The position numbers were made by a program, and so were the translations under genes. From positions 434,001 to 498,000 of the forward strand of contig JAALGY010000062.1 in assembly GCA_032358165.1 (NCBI GenBank): a stretch of 64,000 nucleotides of DNA, given 5' to 3'. Under the pieces are notes generated by a model, which searched no databases, had not been told where the DNA came from, and was given only the letters and a program-made list of their open reading frames with translations. The DNA is from Diplosphaera chodatii. Taxonomy: Eukaryota > Chlorophyta > Trebouxiophyceae > Prasiolales > Stichococcaceae. This document shows positions 53,113 through 64,000 of the stretch, piece after piece (position 1 is the first letter of the stretch; every line of letters begins with the position of its first letter).

Positions 53113-55741
53113 TCAGCGGGCACCTGGCAGCACTGCTGGCTGCGGACTTCCGGCTGCACCTGCATCCGCTGCAGCGGGCCGCTTCCTGCGGCGTGCGTGC
53201 CTGGCGGCATCGCCTGCACATGTATGTATGTAAATATGCAGCCGTGAGGTGCACGCATCAGGCGCAGCAGTCGGCCGTCTTGGCACAGCGCTGGCAGCGC
53301 TACAGTCAGCAGGGGGTGTAGCTGTGTACTCTGGGTGCACACCTGGGCCGGCATCTGCTTCCAGCCCCGCCTGCAGAGGCTTCTTCAGCAGTCGACAGGA
53401 CCCCACCTCTGGCAGCACGATCCTGCGTTACGACCGATCATTACAAGAGCAGCAAAAAGACATGCGACTGGCACTTCATGTTTGACATGAAGCAGCACTG
53501 GCTGATGGTCCGCACCTGGCTGATGCACATGATCCCACAGACACAGATAGACTCTACGCCTCCTCAAATCCAGAGAAGGCAATGCATGACGACTGTAGCA
53601 CCTGTCTTCCAGTGCCTGCCACTCGCCCACGGTGAGCGGCACGAAGCCAAACGCGCGGCCCCACATCGGCAGCAGCTCCCGCATCGACGGCGTCGTCAGG
53701 TACTGCACCTGCAGTGTTTGCTGCACACTCACAAGCCGAAGCAGAACAGCTGCTGCACTTGATAACCACCCAAAATGGGCAACTTTCTGCCAATAACATG
53801 GTCAGTTGCTACACCTGTAAGCACATTGATATGGTGCAAAACTGCAGGATGAGGCCATGGATCAGGTGATGGGGACGTTGGTCTGTGTGTTGGCAATAAT
53901 GAAAGCAGCGCACCTGCATGCTGCGCAGCAGCCGCTCCACTGCATGCACCAGCCGGCGGCAGTGCCCCTCCCGCCTGTAGCCTGCATGCAAGAGGGCGAC
54001 CATGCTCAGCAAGGCTGCCCTTACACATGCACCTCAATTGATGCATACCCACCACAGCTCGTCTCAGCTGCATTGGTACAAGGGCAGGTGCGCCATTAAG
54101 GCATCTGCAGACTGCACCTTCTCGTGTGGCGACAAAGGGCATCTCGGCAAAGCCCGGGCCGCACACCCGCAGCGTCAGAGCGCTCACGATGACGCTGCCC
54201 TTGCGCAGCACCACCACCCGGAAGTTGCCTGCCAGGCATGCATTCATCGTTGCCCACGGTGGAGGCCTACGAATGCAAGGGCGCGAGGGGGACACAGCAT
54301 ACTGTTGGTGCAGTCTACACATTGCAGTGGGTTCGTGCAAAGGATGCCATCCTGCTCGCTGTGTTGGACCGCATCCAGTGTGGTTGCATGCAGGTGAGTC
54401 ACAGGAGCCAGGAGGCCGTACTGAAGTCATAGTGCTCGTTGGGGTCCTCGGCAGACGCGTCGCTCTCGTACGCAGTGCACAGCATCTCCGCCAGGTCCCG
54501 TTCGTTGTCCATCAGCATGGGCGCTGCGATGCGACAAAGAGCAGTTGCCTCAGGTCTGCAGCCACCAAGGCACCGTGAAGATGGTGTGTCAAGCCCCGGC
54601 ACTTGCTCTGTTGTGCATGCCGGACACCGTTCATGCCTACAACTCCTTGTGAGCACAGGCGCACTCTACATCACGTCAGCAGACATTGCAGCAGTCAGCC
54701 AGCTCGTCACAGCAAGGACAATAGCCCGCACCAAAGCTGCTGCGGAAGATCTTCAGCGCTGCCTCCGCAGCGCTCTGGCTTGCTGCACGAGCAGCAGCCC
54801 AGGCTAATCATCAACATAGCATTCTTGCACAAGGCGCCATCACCAAGCATCGTGCTGAGCACTGAGCGTCAGGTGCTTTTGCATTACTCCGGGTGCACAC
54901 CTTTGCAGCCTTGAGAGTAGCGCACGACCTCCAGGGAGTAGTGGCCATCCAGCGTCTGCCGCTGGTTGGTCCTGCTGGCCAGCGCAGTGTGCACCTCCTT
55001 GCAACCCTGCAGCAACGGTCAGCCAACGAGTCAGTTCTGTGCTTCGGCATCTGGTGCCACTGTCAGCAACGGGTCTTGCCCTGGTGCAACCCCTGCCGAT
55101 GCGGCTGACTGCCAGGTGCCAGCTGGAAGTTCCATGGGCTGCCTCACTTAAAGCGTCACTACCTGGGAGCAGAACCAGTCGGCATCGGCAACACCCGCTT
55201 CAGTCAGCGCTGCACCGGTTGCATCCTCCTCGCACTGCACATGTGCAAAGCGCCCCTGCAGAGATTCATATGCAAATCAGCTGGCAAATGGGGAAGGATG
55301 CTGAAGTCGACAGTGGGCCACAGCAAGATCCAGTGCAGCGATGGATCAGCACCAGCAGCTGTAGTCGGCTAGTATAAAATATAAAGTGATGTAACGCTGC
55401 AAAGTGAGACCGCCACCAACTCAAATCACCTGGCAGCAGGAGCACTGCAGCAGCGTGCGAGGGCCCCAGCCTTCTGCGTAGTCATCCTGCCGGCAGTGGT
55501 GGCACACCTCATCTGCTAATGTGGCCCACTCGCCTGCAGGTACCAACGGCGTGGTTGCAAGGGTTTTGCACAGCCCAATACTAGTAGACTGCAGCAGTGA
55601 AGCTGACAACCCCCCATTGACGTGCATATGTCGCCTCAATATTGATGCTTGTAACCCCGGGTATCTGCATGCTGGGGTAGCACAGCATCACCGCACCAGC
55701 AACGTACTTTGCTCACCTGAGGTGCAGTTCGGTGCCGACAT
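53113..55741 (-). CDS. PHD-finger plus GNAT acetyltransferase protein, IDM1-like (9 exons, 341 aa)
   Basis: Plant IDM1/ROS4-type proteins read histone tails with a PHD finger and acetylate histone H3. Exons: 55741-55717, 55533-55430, 55255-55163, 55006-54901, 54523-54422, 54228-54118, 53981-53914, 53708-53602, 53422-53113. PHD ligands: VCHHC, QCSCC, HVQC, then WFCSQGC (about residues 19-77). The text after it, KEVHTALASRT, is the usual linker to the acetyltransferase. GNAT block (about 110-250): NFRVVVLRKGSVIVSALTLR, FAEMPFVATREGYRREGHCR, RLVHAVERLL, FGFVPLTVGEW, then LPEVGSCRLLKKPL. The usual R/Q-x-x-G-x-G/A acetyl-CoA loop appears as RREGHC. The last exon runs through a weak donor at 53343 to a stop at 53113 with a basic RRRKRP patch; alternative splicing there is possible. 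At 341 residues it is far shorter than land-plant IDM1. Confidence 0.88.
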
Positions 55742-56500
55742 CGGTGACTGCACCTCTGTCAGCCGCTAGAACCTGCTAGACTGGCACCGGATTGCGCAGG
55801 TGGCTGGCAGCTGGCCAGGCAGCATACAGTATGGTGCAGACCGCAGCGCTGCGCTAGCGCTACCCGAAACCATGTACTCGCATGTGTAGGTATGCAGTCA
55901 GGCCTGCCATGAGTTCGTAAGCTGCCTATGTTGTCAAGCGCACAGTTGCTTGCAGGCTTTCTTCACGCAGCATCAGTGCCACGGCTGCGCGGTGTGTTTT
56001 CGAAAGCAAATCGATCTGGCTCAGGATGCACGCTCATGCAGCAGGCCAGTGAGCACTCCAGGAGCTGCTATCTAGCATTGCTTTTCTTGCCATGCGTAGG
56101 AGTTGCTAGACACAGGCCTGATAGGACACGATATCTGTTGCTGCTTGGGCTAGCTGCTTGGGCTAGCGGTGCTTGCTGGTGCCATGCTGTTCAACCCTGC
56201 CTTTCATGTCAGCAGTAGGAAACGGCGGAATTCATGGCGGAAGATCAGGCTGCTGTTGAGGAATGTCACGGCATCCTGTCTACATTGACCAATACTCATT
56301 CGGCATGCTTGGAGGTTTTCAAGATCGGCTGCTCAACGACTTGGACTAGATTACTATCCTGCTAGCTCTGACTGTCACTGAGGATACCCGGCGCAGTGCT
56401 GGCACCTGTCCTGTTCTGATGTGCGACGCCAACAAGTACATGTACAAACGTATCCCCATAATCCCAATCGTTTTGCAGCAGACCCACGGTGCGCGATCTG
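55742..56500. other. intergenic; includes a 13-bp tandem duplication
   Basis: Lies between the PHD-GNAT start and the PPR-SMR stop, both on the minus strand. No exon is supported. At 56142-56167 the 13-mer ctgcttgggctag occurs twice in a row. Confidence 0.45.
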
Positions 56501-59500
56501 TCACCACCCTGCGCCAGTCTTGACGAAGCACTGCTGGAGCGACTGAGCATCAAACCGCTGGCTGGTCTTCTGCACGGAGGTGAAGAAGCGCCGCAGGTCC
56601 TGCCCCCTGACCACCAGCATGCCCTCGTTGCCGGCCTGGATCTGCACTGGTAGCAGTGCCTGTGCAAAAGGCAACAAACACAGCCTCAGGTGAGAAGCCA
56701 TTCGATCTTGTGCTACTGCTCAAGGCTGCATGTAGCTCATGGCACATCCTGCAGGTTTGCCTCAGGACAGTTTCGTCTGCTACAGCCTGAGCATGAATGC
56801 TGCTCAGTCGGTACACAGGCAGAGTTCGGCACCAATGATCGCCGATGCTGATGAGCTTTCTCTTACATAGTCAATCAATCATGCGCACCTGTAGGAAGCG
56901 AAGTGCTGCATCCCTGAGAGACACCCGCTGCTGCTGCGCCTGCAAGGGCCTCGACGCACGGCCCCGTCCGACGATGATCTGCACATGCAGGCTACAGTGA
57001 GCAACCAGAGACTGGACTCCGGACGAGAACCGCATTTCAACAGTGTCTTGGCAGCGACTGATACGTTCGACCGAACATGAGGGAACAAACGCGGATGAAG
57101 TGGAATAACACAGCAAAGCTGTACAATGCGGCGGCTACGCCTGCACTGCTACACATGCCGGCAAGCTGGCCAGCAGGACCAGGGTGTATGCAACAGAAGG
57201 CTCGCACCCTCAGTTCCCCAAACTCGCTCGGCTTGGAGGCGCAGAAGAAGGCAAACAGTCGCCGCAGCATGTCCACCAGCGCCAGCTGCGCCGTGGCCGC
57301 GCTCAGGCCATGCAGGTCCAGCACCGGCAGCGCCTGGAACCTGCATGCAGGATTTTTGTTGCTACATGGTTGCTACATCAACTGTGCCGTCACAAGCGGT
57401 TGGGCCAATATCTATGCGCATGGCGTGTGCTGCAACCAGCTACGGCTTCTTGGTGCAAGACTCGATGCAGACCCAAGTGCACCCAGCATTGGAAGACACC
57501 ACTTGCTTAACATCCTCAATAAGAGCACCATGTCATGACATGCCACCAGCTGTCAGTCTGCACGTCTGCTGATGGCTGGCAGAGCACGTGAATGAGGACT
57601 CCTGCCTGCTATGAGGCCAGACACAAACAACAGGCCAGCAAGGGTGCATGCATCTTCACCCACCTGCCACGGCTGTTTTCCGTGTTGCGGGTCCTGGTGT
57701 CGTCCCACCAGTTCCATAAGCGCCGCCGCTCCTGCTGCATCAGGTTGCGCACGAGCTGCTCTGCCTGCAGTGCATTCACGCATGCTAAAATGCTACAGCC
57801 ATGGAGCTGCCAATTGCATGGCAACTGTGCGGTTGCTGTTCTGGCCCCTGTCACTTTTGCACTGTCATAGAAGTCCCTGGGCAGCATTGCCCAAGGTTGG
57901 AGTGGCAGTTTCCTCCTGCCGGCAATTGTTTGCTTTACCGGCGGACAGGCTGTTGGCACTGCTGGCTCTGCATGCCTGGCTGTGCTGGGTACTGAGGGAA
58001 ACGACAGGGAAACGAACTGTTATGAACTCAATGGGAATCATCTATAGAGCACCTCAGCTAGGTGCTCGAGCTCTCCCGTCAGCTCCCACTCCGACATGCG
58101 CACCCGTGCCAGCATTTGTGTCATGACGAAGTCAGGCTCCACTCCCAGCTGCAGTCAGGCACAAGCGCTGCAGTGTGCACGCAATGCCTTTGCACTGAGT
58201 CTCATTCAACACTCTGCATATAACCAAGCTGGCGTTGTCTGCAGCTGCAAGGCACCTTGAAGGCCACAAAACATAAAAGCCAGCAAGAGGGCCAGTGCTG
58301 GTAGAGAAGATGGTTCTTATGAGCACACCGCACTCATGCAGGTCACCTTGTTCATGCGTGCGACAGTTGCCCGGGAGGCATCGTACTGCCCAGCTGCTGC
58401 CTGTGGGTGCGCTGGAGCAATCAGCAAGCCTCCAGAGAGAGAAGCTCGTGCCCATCTCAGGGTGAGCACCCAGACTGAAATATGGCATGGCAGGGTAGAT
58501 GCGTCAACTGTGATGCCAGCCAGCAAGATGAGAGATCCACCTGGGCACTGAGCAGCTTTGTGAATGCATGGGAGGTCGGCGGGCAGCCGGCGGCCTGCAT
58601 GTCAGTCAGCACCGCCTCTGCCGCCACCAGGTTGCCTGCATGGTGGCAGGCACGAACGCTGGCCGCCTGCTCACTGCAGGCTGTGCAAGCATGCTCCTAC
58701 GTCATGTGCCTGCCTGTTCATGAGCATTGCATGCAATACCGCACCGGCGTTCGCTTCTGCCACCACCAGCGCAGTCCATGTAGCAATGTTTGGTCGGACG
58801 CCAGCGGCCCGCATCTCGTCCATCACCGCCCGCGCACTGCAACCGCATGAGAACCGTCACATGGCCACTGTCCGAAGTTGCTGCTGCTGACTGTGCATTT
58901 GCACGGTGGGTGTGCAACAGAGTTCGTCGTAACAGCACGTGCTAACGGTCCTAACTGCTGCACCAAGGAGAAGTTTCCTGTAGATAAGACTGACAACTGC
59001 GGGCATAGGCTCAGAAGGTTGCCTGAGTGTCCATACAACAAGTCATGCGCTGATGAACTGCTTACGATGTTGACACAGTCAAAACTTGTTAGGTTCGTGC
59101 TGGTGGGCCATCGCTCAGCAGAACCTTCACTTCAGGGCACACCTGCCAGGCTCACACAGCTCGGCGTGGCAGGCCACCACAGTTGTCCAGATGCCGACTT
59201 GCGGTGCCATGCCCCGTTGCTGCATGTCCGCCATCAGGGCCCTGCAAAGACGCAGGCCGCCATTCATTCAAGTGTTCCTCGGACACTACTTGCATGGGGA
59301 AGAGATGTTGTTTCGGGTGGGAGCTGGCTGTGTGCCGGAAAACCGGCCCAAAACTGGCAATGCTCCACTGTGCTTTGCCGACGCTCTGTTTGTGATCAGC
59401 ACGCTCGAACAGATGGCTGGTCAGGTTTGCATGCAGCAGCACAGCGGTATGCTCAGCACACGCACATGCAGCAAGGCGCTAGCACATGAGCTCCATGCTG

Positions 59501-62500
59501 GCAGTGCTGACAACAGGAGTCGGCATCTACAGCCAACTGGGCCAAGCATGGCCCTACCGCATCTGCCCCATGTCATGCTGCGTGCCCCATGCATGTATGA
59601 GGTCTGCGTACACATATGATCCGACCTGCAAAGCATGATAGTCAGGGTTTGTCATGCTGGCGACCGGTGACATGTCACACTTGAGCGACTGCCAGGTGGC
59701 GCACCCGAAAGCCACGGCGCTCGGCCTCTCGCAGCAAGGCCGTGGCCCTTGCAGGCTCCCGACAAGACGCATACCTACGCACTCAGCAGCAGACCATCAA
59801 GCATTCCGTGGCTGCAACGTGCGATGCTGCCATGTCGTGCCACAGCGTCTTGTGTGCAACTCAGCGGACGCCGTGCAGGCGCAGGCTCCTACGAGACAAC
59901 ATCTGACGGGCTGCCAGCGCCGCACATGCTGATCATGCCGGTGAAGGTGTGGGCGTTGTGGGACACGCCCAGCGTCTCCGCCTGCTGGAACGCCGCCTGG
60001 GCGGAGCCGGGCACCCTCCGCCGCCCACACAGTGCCAGGTACCTGCAGGCAGGGCAGGCAAACCACTCAATATGCTTGCTTTGTGTCATGCACAGGTGCA
60101 GAGATTATGTCCGCATTGTGCGCCGACACAGCCAGCTATGAGCCGAAAGGAGACTGGCAGCAACCATGCAATCTTGGGCGTGGCCTACCAACATGGCACG
60201 TCGGCACATGCGCCACTACCACGTGATAATCGCCGCAAAGAAGGCATGCACATGCTGAGAGGTGAGACAGCCCCAGAATATGGGCTGTCGCACTTTGATA
60301 GGAGATCGGCCTCTTCGCGTTGCCCATATGAGCTGAGATTCCCGTCTCGCGCCGCTTGAAGCACGCTCTTGCAATGCAGCAAATGCCAGTCAGAGCAGGT
60401 TCTGTGCAAGTGGCACAACCGCTGTGCCCTGACTCGAGCTGTGCTGCCATCGGACCGTTCACAATGCTCAGTCAATGTAAACAGCCACGCACACACATCG
60501 CACACCTCAAAGCTGGGGATCCTGCCAGGTGTGAGCTCGTATGCCCTCAGGAGGGCGCCAAGCTGCGCTGGGTGCACGTTGAGGCCCTGCCGCCTCGTTT
60601 GCTGCAGCAGTGACCAGCACAGGATCAGGAGTTAAGTGGATTGCCAGACGTATCAGTGCACTCTGCCATTTCGATCAGAGTGCTGCAACCCACACAGCAA
60701 GTGGGTCACGTGCCTCAATGTTCAGCCAGATGCCAATGGCATCGCCAGCGGCAGCATGGCAGCTGCACAGAGCCAAGTGGTCAGCTATTGTCGGCCGCCA
60801 GCCTTCCTCCTGCAAGACAACCCGTGAGTATCTCATCTTGCTGTTGTATGCATCGAGCATGGCGTAAAGTATCCATGCAGTTTCCGCCAGCAACCTACAC
60901 AGGCGCTATCGTCAACCCTTCAATGGCGATGCGCCTGTTTGCGCTTCTTGGTGGTGTCATGTCAAGCAGGGGTGCGCAATGCGCTGCAGTGACGCCTTCG
61001 GCATCACCACTCGCCTTCAGGTCCATGAAAGCCCGGACGGCAGGCTTGTAGAGCCCCGCCCGACCGCAGCATCTGACAAACCTGTTCACAGGCGCAAGCT
61101 TTGCTCAGGAGGAGTGCCTGCGCGCTCCAACGTGCAGCATGCTGCTTGTGCACAAGCATCTGGCTCCCACATGGCAAGCCGTCAAGCACAACCATCTGGT
61201 CGCGCCATGCTGTGACAGCTGCTCACGCTTGCAAGGCGCGGCTGGGGTTGCGGTCCCCGTAAGCAGCTGCTGTAGCGGCCCACGCCGTGCTCAGTGCACG
61301 CTCCATCGCCAGGCTGGGGTGCACATTCCGGAGGCGATCCCACAGCCTGGTATACAGCGTCACCTGCGCCTCGGCAGAATGCCTGATGCAGGAAATCGCA
61401 CGTGCCAACATTATGTCGGCTGGCAGCCATGTGCGTAGCAATTGGTTGCCACAATGCAGGTGGCCGCTGCACATTGGCAGAGCATGTGCAGAGCAGACTC
61501 AAGAGCCTTTTTGCATATCGTACTGCCAGTGAACATGGACGCCACCACAGAAGGCTGGTGTTCAATGTAGACTTCCCAAAAGACAAGCACCATAGCATGT
61601 TGTTGATGGACTGATCACCTGATCAGAAGCGCGCTGGCGCTGGATGAGGTCATGAGCCTCCAGAATGCTGCCTGCAGAAACGGCGCTAAGGAGTTGGCTG
61701 TGGAGTATAGCACTGATCACATGTGGGGCCATGCTTGGAGGACACGAACCTTGCTGTGCTAGCGTCGCGACCGGTGCAATGTTCTGCAGCAGCTGCTGCA
61801 GCTCTGCGTTCTCGGGTGCAGGTCTCTCTGCAGCTGCCGCATCTGGATCCCGACTGTGTGCTCCTCTGAATGCTGGGCCGCGCTGCCCGCTGCCATCGCG
61901 GCGTATGTCACTGCCCTGCTGCTGAGCTGTGTGCCGCCGCCCGGAGGCGACAGGGCTCCGGTCCCTGCGCCTGCCGTCCCGATTGCCCTGCCACCGCCGC
62001 CTGCCGCTGCCTACTGGCGCTGATGCGGCAGACGGATTGGCCGCCTCGTGGGCTGATCCTGATCGCCTGCTGGCACTGTCTCTGGCGTCCGCAACCTGCT
62101 CGGTGCTGACGTCGTCGATCGCCGCTGCAGTGCTGAGCAGCCTGGCGGCTTGCGGGGAGCGCCGAGCTGCTGTGGCGGACACGGGCCAGAGCTGCCGAAG
62201 CAGCTGCAGCGATGCCGTGGATTTGTATGCTGTAGGCGATCTGCTGCCTGCTGCTGCTGCTGCCGCTGCGCCGTGCTGCTGCTTTGAGTCTGCGTCAGGT
62301 GCTGAGCTGCCGAGGCATGCGGTGGCTTCATCCTGTGAACTACCATGCCATCTGCATTACACATAGCAATGATTGCTCATATTTCAAGATGAGCAGCGCA
62401 ATGACACCACTGGAAGTTCGAACAAGAACCAAATCAGCACTGGCGCATCACCGGAATGACGCTGCATGTTGCAGGAGTGCTGCAGACAGCCGCAAGGCCT

Positions 62501-62549
62501 CTGACAGGCAAATGTCCGAGCCTGGCAGACGCCGCTGTACACGAAACAT
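56501..62549 (-). CDS. PPR-SMR protein, probably organellar RNA-binding (20 exons, about 777 aa)
   Basis: Pentatricopeptide-repeat proteins with an SMR domain act on organelle RNA. Exons: 62549-62452, 62306-61750, 61671-61619, 61363-61227, 61081-60994, 60809-60714, 60586-60506, 60367-60294, 60042-59908, 59747-59705, 59625-59558, 59241-59158, 58836-58745, 58635-58541, 58400-58347, 58148-58053, 57764-57664, 57340-57208, 56978-56889, 56659-56501. The N-terminus MFRVQRRLPGS is basic and transit-peptide-like, followed by an Arg/Ser/Ala-rich region. PPR units include HNAHTFTGMISMCGAGSP, RALMADMQQRGMAPQVGIWT, ARAVMDEMRAAGVRPNIATW and AEAVLTDMQAAGCPPTSHAF. The SMR domain begins LPVLDLHGLSAATAQLALVD and continues with IIVGRGRASR. 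One intron (60713-60587) starts with GC (GAG|GCACGT). Exons 1 and 8 and the AAG acceptors are the least sure. The exact target organelle is not readable. Confidence 0.85.
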
Positions 62550-62963
62550 CGCCTGCAATCACGTGTAATGAAGTAGTCTACATGCATGACCGCCAGGGCG
62601 CCAGCTGACCGTCTGCATGTTGGCACGTGAGCATCTCCCGGTGGTCATGCAGCTTGCCAGCCTTCCTCCGTTCCAGCTCCTTGGCTTATTGCCACATTGC
62701 ACCGTGTATCTGATCCGGACCCTCGCTGTCCTTTGCTGCCGCTGAACCCCGTTGGCGAAATACAGTATCACAGAGCATTCCTTGTAAGCCGCTGAGCATT
62801 TCGGCTGCGCCGCAGCAGGTGCATGCATCACAGAGACAGTGGATGGAGACCTGCTACAGCATGTAGCAAGTCCAACGTGACCCGGCAGAGACACTTGTCT
62901 TGGGCCACCACGTCGTACCTACGGCTCTTAGGTGGCGCAACCACCACCTGAGAGCTGACAGCA
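62550..62963. promoter_or_regulatory. divergent promoter region (PPR-SMR / TRAPPC2)
   Basis: 414 bases between outward-facing start codons. No named element is recognised. Confidence 0.4.
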
Positions 62964-63854
62964 ATGGCTGCGCCGGTCCTCAGCCTAGTCATTGTTGGGT
63001 ATGGTGGACTATCATGTACACGCGCGCTTGCTGTGTCAGCATGCTTGTGATCGCACAACGATGCAGCTGCCGGCAGCCAGTGACGGAGAACTTAAAACAG
63101 CTTTTCAAGTGCCGCAGGCATGAGGACCACCCCATATTCGAGGCGGACCTGAGCAGCAAGGGCACTGAGGGAGGCGTGCGAGATGTGAGCACCTGTACAC
63201 GGCAGCAGCACGCTGCAGCTTGCTTGTACTGGCACCCAGTGTCAGGCAGAGGGCGCCTGCTGCAGCGGGAGTGATGATTTGGCAATGTTTGCGTCTGCAG
63301 GAGCGGGCGCAGTACTTGCACCAGTTTGTGATGCATGCGGCGCTGGATGCGGTGGACGAGCAGCTGTGGAGCACGAGTGCCATGCATCTGGGCGTGGTCG
63401 ACCGCTTCAACAACTTGCAGGCAAGGCTGAAGTTCCAGCAGTGCAGCCTGGCTTTGCCCGGCAAACACATCTGCGGTTGCAGCAGCAAAGCGACCCCCAT
63501 CTATAGTGCTCTTCTTACAGGTTTCGGCCTATGTGACAGCAGCGCACATCAAGTTTCTGCTGCTGCACGATGGCCGCAATGAGGAGTCCATCAAGGGGTT
63601 CTTCCGCGACGTCTATGATGCTTACCTGCGGGTGGGACTCATGTGCCCAGGCATCAATCAATCTAGCGCACTCCACCCCTGATTTCGCAAGACATGATCT
63701 CATCATGCATCTCCAAGCCGTGCGATCATAGCATCACATATTGTGGATGAGTTTTCAGGTGATCATGAACCCTTTCTTCACGCCGACCACCCGCATTAAA
63801 TCGGCGACCTTCCAGCAGAAGGTCCGCACCGCCAGCAAGACGTACTTCCGGTGA
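62964..63854 (+). CDS. TRAPPC2: TRAPPC2 (sedlin/Trs20), subunit of the TRAPP tethering complexes (5 exons, 142 aa)
   Basis: Longin-fold adaptor in TRAPP complexes for ER-Golgi traffic and autophagy. Exons: 62964-62998, 63118-63184, 63301-63420, 63521-63631, 63759-63854, all in phase. The length equals that of human and yeast homologues. Motifs: LSLVIVGHEDHPIFEADL, YLHQFVMHAALDAVDEQLW, STSAMHLGVVDRFNNLQVSA, YVTAAHIKFLLLHDGRNEES, IKGFFRDVYDAYLRV and NPFFTPTTRIKS. The acidic Asp that is mutated in human skeletal dysplasia (Asp47) corresponds to the D of HAALDAVDEQ. Intron 3 begins with GC (GCAG|GCAAGG), and the conserved residues on both sides prove the junction. The start ATG has the typical hydrophobic first strand right after it. 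Confidence 0.96.
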
Positions 63855-64000
63855 TGCAGCACGAGTCGCAGCATCTGCCGAAGAACGGATACCGGCAGCT
63901 GCTGGCGCACCAGCATGCATGTCGCATGACCTTGCGGTGAACGCAGGGTGCAGTCGCGGAAGCTTGCCAATTGGCGGCGAGCTTCTGCATCAGGATGGTA
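63855..64000. other. 3' flank of TRAPPC2 to window end
   Basis: Only the probable 3' untranslated region; nothing else is recognised. Confidence 0.4.

Overview
The window is nuclear DNA of a green alga (Chlorophyta; a trebouxiophyte or chlorophycean is most likely, but I cannot fix the species). It is GC-rich and gene-dense. Genes are cut into many short exons (often 60-150 bases) whose acceptors usually read ctgcag or tgcag, and there are no operons or ribosome-binding sites. The gene content fits Viridiplantae: a B3 DNA-binding domain, NF-YC, a pentatricopeptide-repeat SMR protein, a PHD-finger/GNAT protein of the plant IDM1 type and a plant-type exostosin. Single reading frames are mostly shadows, so I assembled the genes exon by exon, requiring matching splice phases and family motifs across junctions.

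Layout. 0.7-10.4 kb: three genes on the minus strand, for adenylate kinase, an exostosin/GT47 glycosyltransferase and a p47-type UBX cofactor of CDC48. 10.8-20.4 kb: three genes on the plus strand, for a secreted protein of unknown function, an NDR/LATS kinase and a small GAT-domain protein. 21.0-23.2 kb, minus: a protein with a nuclease A inhibitor-like C-terminus. 23.6-27.3 kb, plus: a B3-domain protein that ends in a chromodomain. 27.7-37.3 kb, minus: an armadillo-repeat protein of about 1,490 residues in some 27 exons. 37.8-40.5 kb, plus: a DCAF15-like protein. 40.9-43.1 kb, minus: NF-YC, then a doubtful small secreted protein. 44.3-48.3 kb, plus: a RING-finger protein. 48.7-62.5 kb, minus: a low-complexity coiled-coil protein, a PHD-GNAT protein and a PPR-SMR protein. 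63.0-63.9 kb, plus: TRAPPC2 (sedlin).

The genes do not form a pathway. Four act on chromatin or transcription (B3-chromodomain, NF-YC, PHD-GNAT, possibly the coiled-coil protein). Three are linked to ubiquitin (p47, DCAF15-like, RING). Three belong to membrane traffic or the secretory route (GT47, GAT, TRAPPC2). I see no mobile element, CRISPR array, rRNA or tRNA.

The two most notable observations are the B3 plus chromodomain fusion, and the frequency of GC-AG introns: at least eight well-supported cases, mostly with GCAAG donors, among roughly 150 introns. Exon coordinates come from reading the sequence, not from transcripts; doubtful joins are marked.
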